DNA of 64,000 nt from Chloracidobacterium sp. GTDB lineage: Bacteria; Acidobacteriota; Blastocatellia; Pyrinomonadales; Pyrinomonadaceae. The first letter of the stretch is position 1; each line of letters opens with the position of its first letter. Location of the stretch: positions 310,001 through 374,000 of the forward strand of contig JADKKB010000005.1 in NCBI GenBank assembly GCA_016720705.1. Direction: 5' to 3'. Below are positions 1 to 9,955 of the stretch, piece by piece. Below the pieces are notes generated by a model. That model was not told the origin of the DNA. It did no database searches and saw only the letters and a list, made by a program, of their open reading frames with translations. Both the position numbers and the translations under genes were made by a program.

Positions 1-2
1 CT

Positions 3-1280
3 TTGATCGCCATTACTATAGCCGCAACCGCGATCGCCTGTGGATCGTCCGGCGGAGAAAAGAAAAGCTCAGGCGATGCCAAGAACGACGAAGCCCTGTC
101 GGCTCCGGCAATCAGTATCACGATTGGAAAGAGTGAGTCCCGGGACGTGGCGTCAGCCATCCGCGCAACCGGTAGTCTAATTGCCAACGAAACTTCGAAT
201 GTCGCGCCAAAGTCCGCCGGTAAGATCGCAAACTTAAACGTGGACATCGGTGATTTCGTCGTCGGCGGAGCGGTGATCGCAAGGGTTGACGACCGTGACG
301 CCAAATTACAACTTGCGTCGGCACTCGCGGCGGTAAAAGTTGCCAAATCGTCCGTACGACAGGCCGAGGCTCGCTTGGGGCTGCTTGGGAACGGAAAGTT
401 TACCGCGACATCCATCCCGGAAGTGCGGGTCGCAAATGCGAATTATGAACAGGCTCAGGCCGAATTGAAACAAGCCGAGGCCAATGAAAAGCGATATCGT
501 GAACTTACTGAGTCCGGCGATGTGGCGATGATCACATATGAGCAGTTTCGGACACAGCGTGATACCGCCCGCACCCGTGCAAATGCCGCCAAGGAGCAGT
601 TTGAGGCAGCGATCAATACAGCACGGCAGAGTAATCAGGCAATCGCTAGTGCGGAAGCTCAGGTTGAATCGGCCCAGACCCAAGTGGCTAACGCCCAGCA
701 AGCGATCGTCGACACCATTATTAGGGCACCTTTTTCCGGATTTGTGAGTAGCCGTCCGGCGGCGGTCGGTGAATATGTCTCGTCTGCGTCGGTTGTGGCG
801 ACCATCCTGCGTACCAACCCGATAAAGGTGCAGATACAAGTTGCCGAAGCCGATACTCCGTTCATCGCCGCGGGCCGCGGAGTTTCGCTTGAGGTAGACG
901 CCTACAAAGATCGTAAGTTTGCCGGAACGGTGTCGTCGGTAAACCCGGCCATCGATCCGGTTTCGCGAGCGGCCATTATCGAAGCCCTTATTGAGAATGG
1001 TGATAATGCACTGCGACCGGGAATGTTCGCAAATGTCCGTATTAACAAAGAGGGCGGGACCAAGGGAGTGTTTGTTCCGCGTTTCGCGGTGATCAAGGAC
1101 GAAGCGACGCAGTCATATCGAGTTTTTGCGATTCAGGAGGGCGTTGCCAAGCTCCTCACAGTGCAGATCGGTCTCGAGGAAGGTGATTTTGTTCAGATAG
1201 TCTCGGGCGTAGACGCTGATCTGACAGTTGCAACAGGCAACCTCGGACAGCTGTATGAAGGTGCGAAAGTGACATTCTGA
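3..1280 (+). CDS. RND efflux periplasmic adaptor (HlyD/MFP family), 5' truncated
   Basis: This is the membrane-fusion adaptor that links an inner-membrane RND pump to an outer-membrane channel. The reading frame is open at the left edge. The visible N-terminus is the end of a lipoprotein signal with a lipobox (TAIAC then GSSGG), so the true start lies just outside the window and the TTG at position 3 is unlikely to be it. A lipoyl/barrel-sandwich half (about residues 50-95) is followed by a long Ala/Gln/Glu-rich coiled-coil hairpin (about 95-230), the second lipoyl half (IIRAPFSGFVSSRPA) and beta-barrel and membrane-proximal domains. The pump and TolC-like channel follow on the same strand. 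The drug or metal substrate cannot be read from the sequence. Confidence 0.93.
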   Translation: MIAITIAATAIACGSSGGEKKSSGDAKNDEALSAPAISITIGKSESRDVASAIRATGSLIANETSNVAPKSAGKIANLNVDIGDFVVGGAVIARVDDRDAKLQLASALAAVKVAKSSVRQAEARLGLLGNGKFTATSIPEVRVANANYEQAQAELKQAEANEKRYRELTESGDVAMITYEQFRTQRDTARTRANAAKEQFEAAINTARQSNQAIASAEAQVESAQTQVANAQQAIVDTIIRAPFSGFVSSRPAAVGEYVSSASVVATILRTNPIKVQIQVAEADTPFIAAGRGVSLEVDAYKDRKFAGTVSSVNPAIDPVSRAAIIEALIENGDNALRPGMFANVRINKEGGTKGVFVPRFAVIKDEATQSYRVFAIQEGVAKLLTVQIGLEEGDFVQIVSGVDADLTVATGNLGQLYEGAKVTF

Positions 1281-1361
1281 TGTCGGTGCCGTTGCTCTGT
1301 GGGCCGCATATCGTAGGGACATCCGTCGATCTGGTATTAGATTTTGTGACATAGAAGTATT

Positions 1362-4300
1362 ATGCAGTGGTTAGCCGAAATTTGTGTTCATCGCCCGGTC
1401 TTTGCGACCGTCATCGTACTGTTTCTAACGGTTGTCGGAGGTTTTAGTTTCTTCACCTTAGGTGTGGATCGATTTCCGAAAATCGACCTGCCGACGATCT
1501 CGGTATCGACAAGTAATAGCGGAGCTGCTCCGCAGGAGATCGAGACGGAGGTGACCGATATCATCGAAGGTGCCCTGAACACGGTGCCTGGTGTCGAAGA
1601 AATGCGGTCGACATCATCTCGGGGACGCTCAAGCGTAAATCTTACGTTCAATCTTGAGAAGAATCCGGATCAGGCGTTTCAGGAGATCCAGCAAAAACTC
1701 AGCGGTGCGGTAAACCGCCTGCCGGAAAACGCCGATCCGCCGTCAGTTCAGAAATCAGATCCGGACTCGCAGCCAATTCTAATGTACTCGGTCAGTGCTC
1801 CGCGAGATCTGACCGAACTGACTACGCTCGTCCAGAATCTCCTCCAAAAGCGGATCGAGTCGGCCGATGGTGTCGGCGAGGTCTTCATTTGGGGGGCACG
1901 CGAAAAACAGATCAAGATCTTCGTAAACCCCGACAGGCTCAAGGCCTACAATCTGTCTGTTACGGAAATTTCAAATGCGGTCCGTGGGCAGAATCAGGAG
2001 TTGCCCGGCGGCAGTCTCGTCGAAGGTGCCAAAACCCTCGGCGTCCGCACAATGAGCAAGCTGACGGAGGTGAGCCAGTTCGCCGACATCGTAATTACGA
2101 CTCGAAATTCATATCCGATCAAGATAAAAGACGTTGCGCGTGTGGAGTCGACCGGTGCTGATGCCAGCACAGCGGCATCGCTCGACGGCGTTCAGGCGGT
2201 CAGCCTCGGTATCAGAAAGCAATCCGGAGCCAACACGATAGCCGTTATCGAAAACGTCAAAAAGCGAATGGCAGAGATCCTGCCGAATATGCCGCCGGAT
2301 ATGAAATTCGCATTGATCCGCGATCAATCAGAATTTATCCAAAATAGTTTGACGGCGATCGAGGAACATCTGATCCTCGGCGGATTGTTTGCGGCCGTGG
2401 TTGTTTTCTTTTTCCTTTGGAATTTCCGGACGACGATCATCGCCGCTCTGGCCATACCGATCTCGATCATTGCCTCTTTCGCGGTCATCGCGGCCTTGGG
2501 CTATTCGCTTAATCAGATGACGATGTTGGCTCTGACCTTAATGGTCGGCATCGTGATCGATGACGCGATCGTGGTGCTCGAAAACATCTATCGGTTCGTC
2601 GAGGAAAAAGGGATGAATCCCTTTGAGGCCGCAGTCGAAGGCACCAAGGAGATCGGACTTGCCGTCCTTGCCACGACACTCTCGCTACTGGCGGTTTTTA
2701 TCCCCGTCGGGTTTATGACCGGCATCGTCGGCCGGTTTATGTCATCCTTCGGACTAACGTCGGCGGCGGCGATCGCTGTCAGTCTGATCGTGTCATTTAC
2801 GATCACGCCGATGCTCGCGGCCAGATGGATCAAAGCCAAGAAACATCCTGTCGGAGCGACGAACGATCCTGAAGTAGACGATGCATACGCCGTCGCGAAT
2901 GAACCGGGACTCGAGCAGAACAGCGAAGCCGCCGGTCACGATCGGTCTGATTCGAAGGCAGGGTGGTTTTACAGCAAGGTCGATGGAACGTATACGTGGC
3001 TGCTGAAATTATCGATGCGTTATCGGTGGGCTGTCGTTTTGATCTGCGTCCTGACCGTTGCGTCGATCGTGCCGCTTTATAAATTCGTCGGTATGGCGTT
3101 TTTGCCGGATGAGGACGAATCTCTGTTTCAGATAAATCTGCGAGCCCCTCAGGGAACGTCACTCTCGGCGACGCAATCCATACTCGACCGTATCGCCCGC
3201 GATGTTCGCGAACAATTGCCCGGCGTTAAAAATACGCTTGTTCTCGCCGGTTTCGGGCGCGGTTCGGGACCAAATAACGGTTTTATCAACGTCAGCTTAC
3301 TTCCGGTCGGTGATCGTAAAAAATCACAGGCGGACCTGATCAATCAGTCTCGGGCGCTCGTCAAGAAATATGCGTCAAAAGAATATCAGGTGACCGTTTC
3401 GGCATCGTCGTCGATCGCACAGGGCATCGGACTCGGCCGCGGCGGCAGCGGTATTGGATTTTTCATCGCCGGCCCCGATATGGATAAGTTGACCTTGTAT
3501 GCCAATCAACTTGTCGACAAAATGAAGGAGGATCCGTCATTTCGCGATCCTGACAATTCGATCGACATTGGGACGCCCGAATTACGTGTGCTTATAGACC
3601 GAGCCAAAGCGGCTGATCTTGGCGTTGCGGCGGGCAATGTGGCTCAGGCTCTCAACATACTGGCTGCCGGGCAAAGGGTGTCAACGTTTAACGAGAATTC
3701 GGTCCAGTATGATGTGATCATACAGGCAGATGAGCCCTTTAGACGCGACCGCAGCAGTTTCCAAAACTTTGCCGTTGCGTCGACGAGCGGTGCGGTGGTC
3801 GGTCTGGACAAGGTGATCAAGGTCGAAGAAGGTTTAAGCCCATCGTCGATCAGTCGGCTTAATCGGCAACGAGTCGTGACGATCTCTGCCGGATTGCCGC
3901 CCAACTCGTCCGAGTCGGACGCTTTGGCAAAACTGCAAAAGCTGGCGACGAATCTTAAAATGGGGCCGGAATATATTACCGGAGTCAGCGGTCAGTCAAA
4001 GGAACTGCAAAAGGCATATGAATCGTTTTTGCTGGCGTTCCTTTTGTCATTCGTATTTATGTATCTGATCCTCGCGGCTCAATTCGAGTCGTTTATCCAC
4101 CCGGTGACGATCCTTTTGACACTGCCGCTCGCGATACCGTTCGCTCTCTTGTCGACAGCGATGGCCGGGCAAACGCTGAATATTTTTTCCGCACTCGGGA
4201 TTCTGCTGCTTTTCGGGATCGTCAAAAAGAACGCTATTCTGCAGATCGATCACACGAATACACTTCGAGCCAGTGGGCTTAACCGATACGACGCAATCAT

Positions 4301-4604
4301 CCAGGCAAACCGGGATCGCTTACGGCCTATCCTTATGACGACGATCGCTCTCGTTGCCGGTATGATACCGCTGATACTTGGCAGCGGAGCGGGTGCCGCG
4401 ACCAATCGTTCGATCGGCGTCCTTGTGGTCGGCGGCCAATCGATGTGCTTGTTGCTGACACTATTGGCAGTACCTGTTTTCTACTCACTATTTGACGACG
4501 CTAAGGGGTCAGGCGTCTGGCAATCGCTTTCCGGCGGCGTCCGTGGCCTGTTTTCAGTTTTCAAACGGCAGAAGGCCGGTGGCGAATCGGAGGAGTCGGC
4601 CTAG
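1362..4604 (+). CDS. RND family efflux pump, inner-membrane permease (AcrB/HAE1-type)
   Basis: This is a proton-driven resistance-nodulation-division transporter of 1080 residues, the usual length for the family. TM1 lies at about residues 14-31, followed by a large periplasmic porter loop, a TM2-TM6 block with the paired aspartates of TM4 (GIVIDDAIVVLEN, about residues 400-401), a second periplasmic loop and a second TM block. Hydrophilic HAE1-type pumps carry this Asp pair; heavy-metal CzcA-type pumps differ here, so an organic substrate is more likely. A stretch of about 50 residues rich in acidic and Ala residues (about 490-540) between the halves looks like a cytoplasmic linker. The gene lies 81 bp after the adaptor and 4 bp before the channel gene, so the three are probably co-transcribed. 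Confidence 0.95.
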   Translation: MQWLAEICVHRPVFATVIVLFLTVVGGFSFFTLGVDRFPKIDLPTISVSTSNSGAAPQEIETEVTDIIEGALNTVPGVEEMRSTSSRGRSSVNLTFNLEKNPDQAFQEIQQKLSGAVNRLPENADPPSVQKSDPDSQPILMYSVSAPRDLTELTTLVQNLLQKRIESADGVGEVFIWGAREKQIKIFVNPDRLKAYNLSVTEISNAVRGQNQELPGGSLVEGAKTLGVRTMSKLTEVSQFADIVITTRNSYPIKIKDVARVESTGADASTAASLDGVQAVSLGIRKQSGANTIAVIENVKKRMAEILPNMPPDMKFALIRDQSEFIQNSLTAIEEHLILGGLFAAVVVFFFLWNFRTTIIAALAIPISIIASFAVIAALGYSLNQMTMLALTLMVGIVIDDAIVVLENIYRFVEEKGMNPFEAAVEGTKEIGLAVLATTLSLLAVFIPVGFMTGIVGRFMSSFGLTSAAAIAVSLIVSFTITPMLAARWIKAKKHPVGATNDPEVDDAYAVANEPGLEQNSEAAGHDRSDSKAGWFYSKVDGTYTWLLKLSMRYRWAVVLICVLTVASIVPLYKFVGMAFLPDEDESLFQINLRAPQGTSLSATQSILDRIARDVREQLPGVKNTLVLAGFGRGSGPNNGFINVSLLPVGDRKKSQADLINQSRALVKKYASKEYQVTVSASSSIAQGIGLGRGGSGIGFFIAGPDMDKLTLYANQLVDKMKEDPSFRDPDNSIDIGTPELRVLIDRAKAADLGVAAGNVAQALNILAAGQRVSTFNENSVQYDVIIQADEPFRRDRSSFQNFAVASTSGAVVGLDKVIKVEEGLSPSSISRLNRQRVVTISAGLPPNSSESDALAKLQKLATNLKMGPEYITGVSGQSKELQKAYESFLLAFLLSFVFMYLILAAQFESFIHPVTILLTLPLAIPFALLSTAMAGQTLNIFSALGILLLFGIVKKNAILQIDHTNTLRASGLNRYDAIIQANRDRLRPILMTTIALVAGMIPLILGSGAGAATNRSIGVLVVGGQSMCLLLTLLAVPVFYSLFDDAKGSGVWQSLSGGVRGLFSVFKRQKAGGESEESA

Positions 4605-4608
4605 CTTT

Positions 4609-6303
4609 ATGTCTTTGACCTATTTTCAAACTCGGCTGAAACTGGACAGCCTCAAGAACGTAATTGCAGTTTTTGTATTATTCGCGGCGTTTGCGATCGG
4701 AGCATACGGTCAGTCGCCGACGCCTACGCCGGATCTGCCGCCGCCCATTTCGCCTGATCTGGCATTGCCGTCGACACCAATGCCAAGTAACGAGCGGATC
4801 GGAGTCAATTCGGCTGACACGCTTTCGATAACGCTTGAAATGGCGATCGAGATGGCGCTCCGAAATAATAACGATATTGATTCGTCGCGTAATGACTCTC
4901 AGATTACGGACCTTCGACTTGACGGAGCACGCGGCGTGTACGATCCCTTGATAACGTCGGATAACTATTATGAACGGGCAACGACGCCGACCGCATCGGC
5001 GATCGGCGGAGCAGTTAACGGTGCGGTCACGCAGACCCGATTTTTTAATTCGGCGGGCGTGAGCGGGTTTACACCTGCTGCAGGCGGATCGTATTCAGTA
5101 TTGTTCAATTCATCCAGGACGACGACCAGCAACACCAACTCCTTTCTCAATCCACAATACCCATCGTCGATGACGTTCAATTACACGCAACCATTGATGC
5201 GCGACAGGAAGTTTGACGGCAATCGGCGTTCGATCGAGATCGCTAAGCGAAATCGGTCGATCAGCGACGCACAATTACGTATCAAGGCGATCGACGTCAT
5301 TTCAGGTGTCGAGTCAGCATATTGGGACCTGACATTTGCGTTAAGAAACCTACAGGTGCAGACCGACACGCTCAAGCAAGCAAAGGAACAGCTTGAGAGT
5401 AACAAACGATTGGTCGCAAAGGGCGTTCTGGCACCGATCGAGATCGTGGCCGCTAACGCTCAGATATCGACCTTTGAACAAACCGTCTTTCTCGCTCAGG
5501 AAAACGTTACGCGTGCTGAAAATTCTCTAAAAACACTTTTGTTGCCCGACCGGGCGTCGCCGGAGTGGGTGCGTCCATTGACGCCGGTCACGCCGGTATC
5601 ACGCCGATCGCCGGATGTCACACTCGATGTGGCAGTTCAACAAGCGATGAAGAATCGGCCCGAGGTCGATCAATGGGCGGTCACCGAGGAGATAAATAAG
5701 ATCGACGAAAGGTATTTCCGGGATCAGAAAAAGCCGCAGATCGACCTTTACGGGATCTACACGACGGCCGGACTTGCCGGAACCGAGACGCCCGCCGCAA
5801 TCAGTCCAACGACGGGTCTAAGTCGTGTTCCGTCTAATCTCGTCGGCGGCTATTTTAACTCGCTCGGAAACTTACTCCAACAGGATTATCCGACTTTTCG
5901 GGTCGGGGTCTCGATATCGTTGCCGTGGGGCAACCGAACGGCTAAGGCAAATCTCGGCCAGAATCGGGTTGAGGCCGAACAGATCCGCAATTTGCGTGCG
6001 CAGGCTGAGCAAAGGATCGAGGCAGAGGTCCGAAATGCGCTGCAGACTCTACGTTCGGCGGATGCCCGGCTTTTGTCAGCCACCGCTGCCCGGATCGCCT
6101 CAGAGGAGCTGTACGCGAGTGAACAGAGACAATTCAGAAGCGGAACAACCACATTCTACCTTGTTCTCCAGCGACAGACCGATCTGCTGGGAGCACGCGG
6201 GCGAGAGTTACAGGCCCAAACTGATCTGAACAAGGCGATATCCGCATTTCAGCGATCGATCGGCAACACGCTGTCGGTCAATAACGTGACAGTCTCGAAA
6301 TAG
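4609..6303 (+). CDS. TolC-like outer-membrane efflux channel
   Basis: This is the outer-membrane exit duct of the tripartite pump. I start it at the ATG 4 bp after the pump stop, because an upstream in-frame start at 4492 would overlap the pump gene and add 39 residues without signal character. From 4609 the protein has a basic N-terminus, a hydrophobic signal segment (VFVLFAAFAIGAYG) and then a Pro/Thr-rich mature start. Two outer-membrane-efflux repeats follow, with long amphipathic helices rich in Gln, Ala and Asn (for example the TLKQAKEQLESNKRLVAKG segment). Length is about 564 residues, slightly longer than E. coli TolC because of the N-terminal linker. It converges on the next gene with a 2-bp gap and no visible terminator. 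Confidence 0.93.
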   Translation: MSLTYFQTRLKLDSLKNVIAVFVLFAAFAIGAYGQSPTPTPDLPPPISPDLALPSTPMPSNERIGVNSADTLSITLEMAIEMALRNNNDIDSSRNDSQITDLRLDGARGVYDPLITSDNYYERATTPTASAIGGAVNGAVTQTRFFNSAGVSGFTPAAGGSYSVLFNSSRTTTSNTNSFLNPQYPSSMTFNYTQPLMRDRKFDGNRRSIEIAKRNRSISDAQLRIKAIDVISGVESAYWDLTFALRNLQVQTDTLKQAKEQLESNKRLVAKGVLAPIEIVAANAQISTFEQTVFLAQENVTRAENSLKTLLLPDRASPEWVRPLTPVTPVSRRSPDVTLDVAVQQAMKNRPEVDQWAVTEEINKIDERYFRDQKKPQIDLYGIYTTAGLAGTETPAAISPTTGLSRVPSNLVGGYFNSLGNLLQQDYPTFRVGVSISLPWGNRTAKANLGQNRVEAEQIRNLRAQAEQRIEAEVRNALQTLRSADARLLSATAARIASEELYASEQRQFRSGTTTFYLVLQRQTDLLGARGRELQAQTDLNKAISAFQRSIGNTLSVNNVTVSK

Positions 6304-6305
6304 TC

Positions 6306-9300
6306 CTATTGGATCTTCGGAACTTCGATGGTTAGGTCCGCTGATCGGAATTGGGGCTGGTCGCCAAAACCAAACATATCCGGTCCGTTTACCAGATGGC
6401 GTTCAACCGTTTGGACGTCGATAGGCCTTGAAAAGTAGTATCCTTGGCCAAGTGTGCAGCCGAGAGCCCGCAATTTCTCGAGTTGGCTTTCGGTCTCGAT
6501 CCCTTCAGCAACTACCTCGATATTCAAATTCTCGCCCAGCATCAGGATGGTTTTGACAATGGCACCGCTCTTTTCATCCTCGTCCATTATCTGGACAAAG
6601 GATCGGTCGATCTTCAATCGTTCGAACGGGAATTTCTGCAGATAACTAAGGCTCGAGTATCCCGTGCCAAAGTCGTCAGTCGAAAGTTCGATCCCGAGGG
6701 CATCCAGATCTGAAAGCACCTTTAGCGACCGTTCGCTGTGTTCCATAACGGTACTCTCGGTGACTTCGAGCTTTAATTGACGTGAATCAAGTCCGGAGTT
6801 AGCCAAAACCTCTTCGACCTGAGCGGTCAGGGAGGGATGCATCAACTGTTTGGCAGATAGATTGACACTCACCGACAGCGGCCTGCCAAATTTCTTTTGC
6901 CATTCGGCGATCTGGCAGCAGGCCTCATTCATGATCCACTTTCCGATCTGGATGATCAATCCGGTTTCCTCAGCAACGCCGACGAACTCATTTGGCAAAA
7001 CCAGGCCGTGCTTTGGATGGCGCCAACGGATCAGGGCCTCAAATTCATATACGCAACCGGTTGAAAGTTGAACGATCGGCTGATAGAGCACTTCGAACTG
7101 ATTTCGTTCGACGGCGTGGCGAAGGTCAGTTTCGATCTGTAGCAAGTTCATATTGCGAACGTGCATTTCACGATCGAAGATCTCGTATCTTGCTTTACCC
7201 GCTTCCTTCGCACGATACATAGCCGCATCGGCATCACGAAGAAAGTCTTCCGGTTGACGATGAGCATCGCTTGAGACGATTATCCCGATGCTCGCGGTGG
7301 TGAAAACTTCGTAGTTGTCGATCTTAAACGGCTCAGAGATACGGGCTTGGAGACGTTCGGCGACACGGGCGACCTCGTTAGTATCACCACATCGATTCAG
7401 CAGGATCACAAATTCGTCGCCGCCAAGCCGGGATACTACATCGCCGGGACGCACGCCTGCCAGGAGTCGCTCGGCGATCGCTACCAATAACTTGTCTCCC
7501 ACTGCGTGGCCGAGGCTGTCATTGATAACCTTAAAGCGGTCAAGATCTAGAAATAGGACCGCAAATCGAGCAAAATTATTTCCATCCGAACGGTCGACCG
7601 CTTGCCGGAGGTGATTCATAAATTGAACGCGATTCGGCAACTCGGTCAACGTGTCGTGGAGTGCATAGTGACGAAGCCGCTCTTCGGCTCGATTGCGTTC
7701 TGTAATATCGCGAAAGCAACAGACACGGCCGACGGGCTTATCTTCGATAAACTGAGGTTGAGAGTACCGTTCGTATATCCGACCATCACGCAGTTCGATG
7801 ATATCCGTGTGGACGCCCAACGGATCAGCGAACAGTGACTCGCAGTTCAACGCAAATTGTATGGGTTCGGCCATCTGCTCGGTTATATGTTGGACGAGCA
7901 ATTCGCCTTTACCCACTTCAACAACGGCGGACGGGACATCCCACATTTCACGAAATTTGGTATTGCAGGTGACGATCTCGCGATCGAGGCTCATAACGAC
8001 AATACCGTCGGCAGTCGATTCGAATGTCGAAGCAAATAGCGAGATCGTATTGACCAAAGACTCTTGGGCTTGGCGACGCTCACTGATGTCTCGACCGATG
8101 CCCTGAACACCGACCGGAACGCCATCATTTACGATCAGCCTCGTACTCATTTCCAACGGCACGCGGCGGCCATCACTGGCGATCACCTCTAGTTCATAGG
8201 TGGTCGGCCGATCCTCGAACATTTTGGAGGCAGTCATCGCGCGCGCAGTTTCTAGAAACTCGGTGGCGACGATATCAGCTATATTCTTTCCAACGGCGTC
8301 TACGCGGCTATAGCCGGTTATCCTCTCGCCGGCACGATTCAGCGAAGTGAAGTTGCCTTCGAGATCGTGGGTGTAGATCAAGTCATTCGCATTTTCGAAA
8401 AGGTCGCGATAACGCTCCTCGTTCTTTCGATTGATCTCTTGGGTCCGTTTCCGCTCGGTGATGTCGCGAGCAACACCCTGGATAGCCACGGCCTCTCCGT
8501 TCTTGCGGATCACAGAGCTGTTTACCTCGAGAGTAATGGGGCTGCCGTCCTTCTTAAAGCACGCTACTTCATAAACGGTCTGATCAGTGTCACCCGCGAT
8601 CTTCTTGGCAAGATTCTGCTTCATCACTTCCAGGTCTTCCGGGGCCGTGACCGAGGCCATATTTAGCGACATCGCCTCATCTTTGGTATAGCCGAAGATC
8701 TTCGATGCGGCGTCATTGATCGAGATGTAGTTGCCGTGAAGATCGTGCACGTAAATGATGTCGTTTGCGTTTTCGAATAATTGACGATATCGTGCTTCAC
8801 TTTCGGTCAATGCGAGGTCCGCTCGACGCCGTTCAGTGATGTCCTGCCACATTACAAGACCGGCGAATATGGCACCATACTCGTCGCGAACCGGGATTAT
8901 ATGTACCTGGTAACTCACACCATTACGGTCGGTGTCCAAAACGATCTTCTCACCGGCGAGAGCTCGGCGGTAGATGCTCTCCCATTCACCATAATCATCG
9001 CCGTCGAAAATGTCCCTCAGCGTCTTGCCTTCAAACATCTTGGCGTCGTAATTGTGATATTTGAGTTGGTCACCCTCGGCAAGTGTATAGCGAAGGTCGT
9101 GGTCAAAGAGTAGTACGGCCGTCTCGGGTATGTGTTGTGCAAGGGTGCGATACAAGCGTTCGCGCTTCTGCAATTCGAGCACCGCGATCTTTCGTTCCGT
9201 GACGTCAAGTATCACACCCTGCCAGCAGATAGGAATGCCGTTCGCATCCTTAATAAAACAACTGCGGTCACGAACCCAAAAAATGGAACCATCACTGCCA

Positions 9301-9647
9301 ACCAGGCGATATTCAAAATCGATTCCTTCGCCCGATTGCATTGCACTTCGTGTGCCGTCCAAAACCTGGTCGCGGTCTTCAGGATGGATGACTCGAGCCC
9401 AGATATTGGCATCATTCATCCACTCGTCATAGTGATATCCAAATTTTTCGACGGTTCTACTAATGTAAATGGGTTTATACGGCGAAACAGGTTCCACCGC
9501 GTAAAACATTATCGGCAGATTTTCAATAAATCCCCGAAAGGTACTGTCGCTGATCGCAGTGCTGGCCGCACCGGACGAGGATACTAACGCATCATCAAGG
9601 GGTGTCGAGATCACTTGTTCAGAATTTGTCCGTTGCTTTTTGGACAT
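6306..9647 (-). CDS. Five-PAS GGDEF-EAL cyclic-di-GMP signalling protein
   Basis: This large cytoplasmic sensor protein (1113 residues) should make or break cyclic-di-GMP. Five PAS/PAC segments occur in series at about residues 35-155, 165-275, 285-400, 410-525 and 535-650. Segments three and four are close copies of each other (both begin with RYR-LFENAND). A GGDEF domain follows with an intact RLGGDEF signature near residue 740, then an EAL domain with FEALIRW near residue 867. Both catalytic signatures look intact, so a bifunctional or switchable enzyme is possible. No transmembrane segment is obvious, so the input is probably a cytoplasmic ligand, redox state or light sensed by PAS. It converges with the TolC-like gene and shares no operon with neighbours. 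Confidence 0.93.
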   Translation of the reverse strand: MSKKQRTNSEQVISTPLDDALVSSSGAASTAISDSTFRGFIENLPIMFYAVEPVSPYKPIYISRTVEKFGYHYDEWMNDANIWARVIHPEDRDQVLDGTRSAMQSGEGIDFEYRLVGSDGSIFWVRDRSCFIKDANGIPICWQGVILDVTERKIAVLELQKRERLYRTLAQHIPETAVLLFDHDLRYTLAEGDQLKYHNYDAKMFEGKTLRDIFDGDDYGEWESIYRRALAGEKIVLDTDRNGVSYQVHIIPVRDEYGAIFAGLVMWQDITERRRADLALTESEARYRQLFENANDIIYVHDLHGNYISINDAASKIFGYTKDEAMSLNMASVTAPEDLEVMKQNLAKKIAGDTDQTVYEVACFKKDGSPITLEVNSSVIRKNGEAVAIQGVARDITERKRTQEINRKNEERYRDLFENANDLIYTHDLEGNFTSLNRAGERITGYSRVDAVGKNIADIVATEFLETARAMTASKMFEDRPTTYELEVIASDGRRVPLEMSTRLIVNDGVPVGVQGIGRDISERRQAQESLVNTISLFASTFESTADGIVVMSLDREIVTCNTKFREMWDVPSAVVEVGKGELLVQHITEQMAEPIQFALNCESLFADPLGVHTDIIELRDGRIYERYSQPQFIEDKPVGRVCCFRDITERNRAEERLRHYALHDTLTELPNRVQFMNHLRQAVDRSDGNNFARFAVLFLDLDRFKVINDSLGHAVGDKLLVAIAERLLAGVRPGDVVSRLGGDEFVILLNRCGDTNEVARVAERLQARISEPFKIDNYEVFTTASIGIIVSSDAHRQPEDFLRDADAAMYRAKEAGKARYEIFDREMHVRNMNLLQIETDLRHAVERNQFEVLYQPIVQLSTGCVYEFEALIRWRHPKHGLVLPNEFVGVAEETGLIIQIGKWIMNEACCQIAEWQKKFGRPLSVSVNLSAKQLMHPSLTAQVEEVLANSGLDSRQLKLEVTESTVMEHSERSLKVLSDLDALGIELSTDDFGTGYSSLSYLQKFPFERLKIDRSFVQIMDEDEKSGAIVKTILMLGENLNIEVVAEGIETESQLEKLRALGCTLGQGYYFSRPIDVQTVERHLVNGPDMFGFGDQPQFRSADLTIEVPKIQ

Positions 9648-9955
9648 AGAGAGCGAATATTAGTTAGGTTACCTAGTCTCAGGGCACGCGAGGGGAGTTT
9701 GTGGAGTCGTTGCTGCGGCAAGTCAAAATGTCGAGAAACTAATAGGAACTCCGGAGGCTTACTAGTGGCATATATCCATACAGACATACGACAACTCAAA
9801 TATTATCACGTTATTGGTCTGGATGACAATATCTTTTTGCATTGTTTAACAGTTTGCGGGGTACTAAATGAAACATTTAGTCAGGCCGTTATTGAAATTT
9901 AACAAAAAGCGTTAGAATTGCGCCGAAACGTATTAGTGCTGACCGATTTAAGATT
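9648..9955. other. Intergenic region between divergent genes (about 310 bp)
   Basis: This stretch separates the starts of the GGDEF-EAL gene (minus) and the dipeptidase gene (plus) and should hold both promoters. I see no convincing ORF, RNA or repeat in it. The half nearest the dipeptidase is AT-rich. Confidence 0.5.

Noticed and set aside
9017..9208. Minus- and plus-strand ORFs inside the GGDEF-EAL gene
   Set aside because: They are shadows of the long coding frame and lack any family signal.
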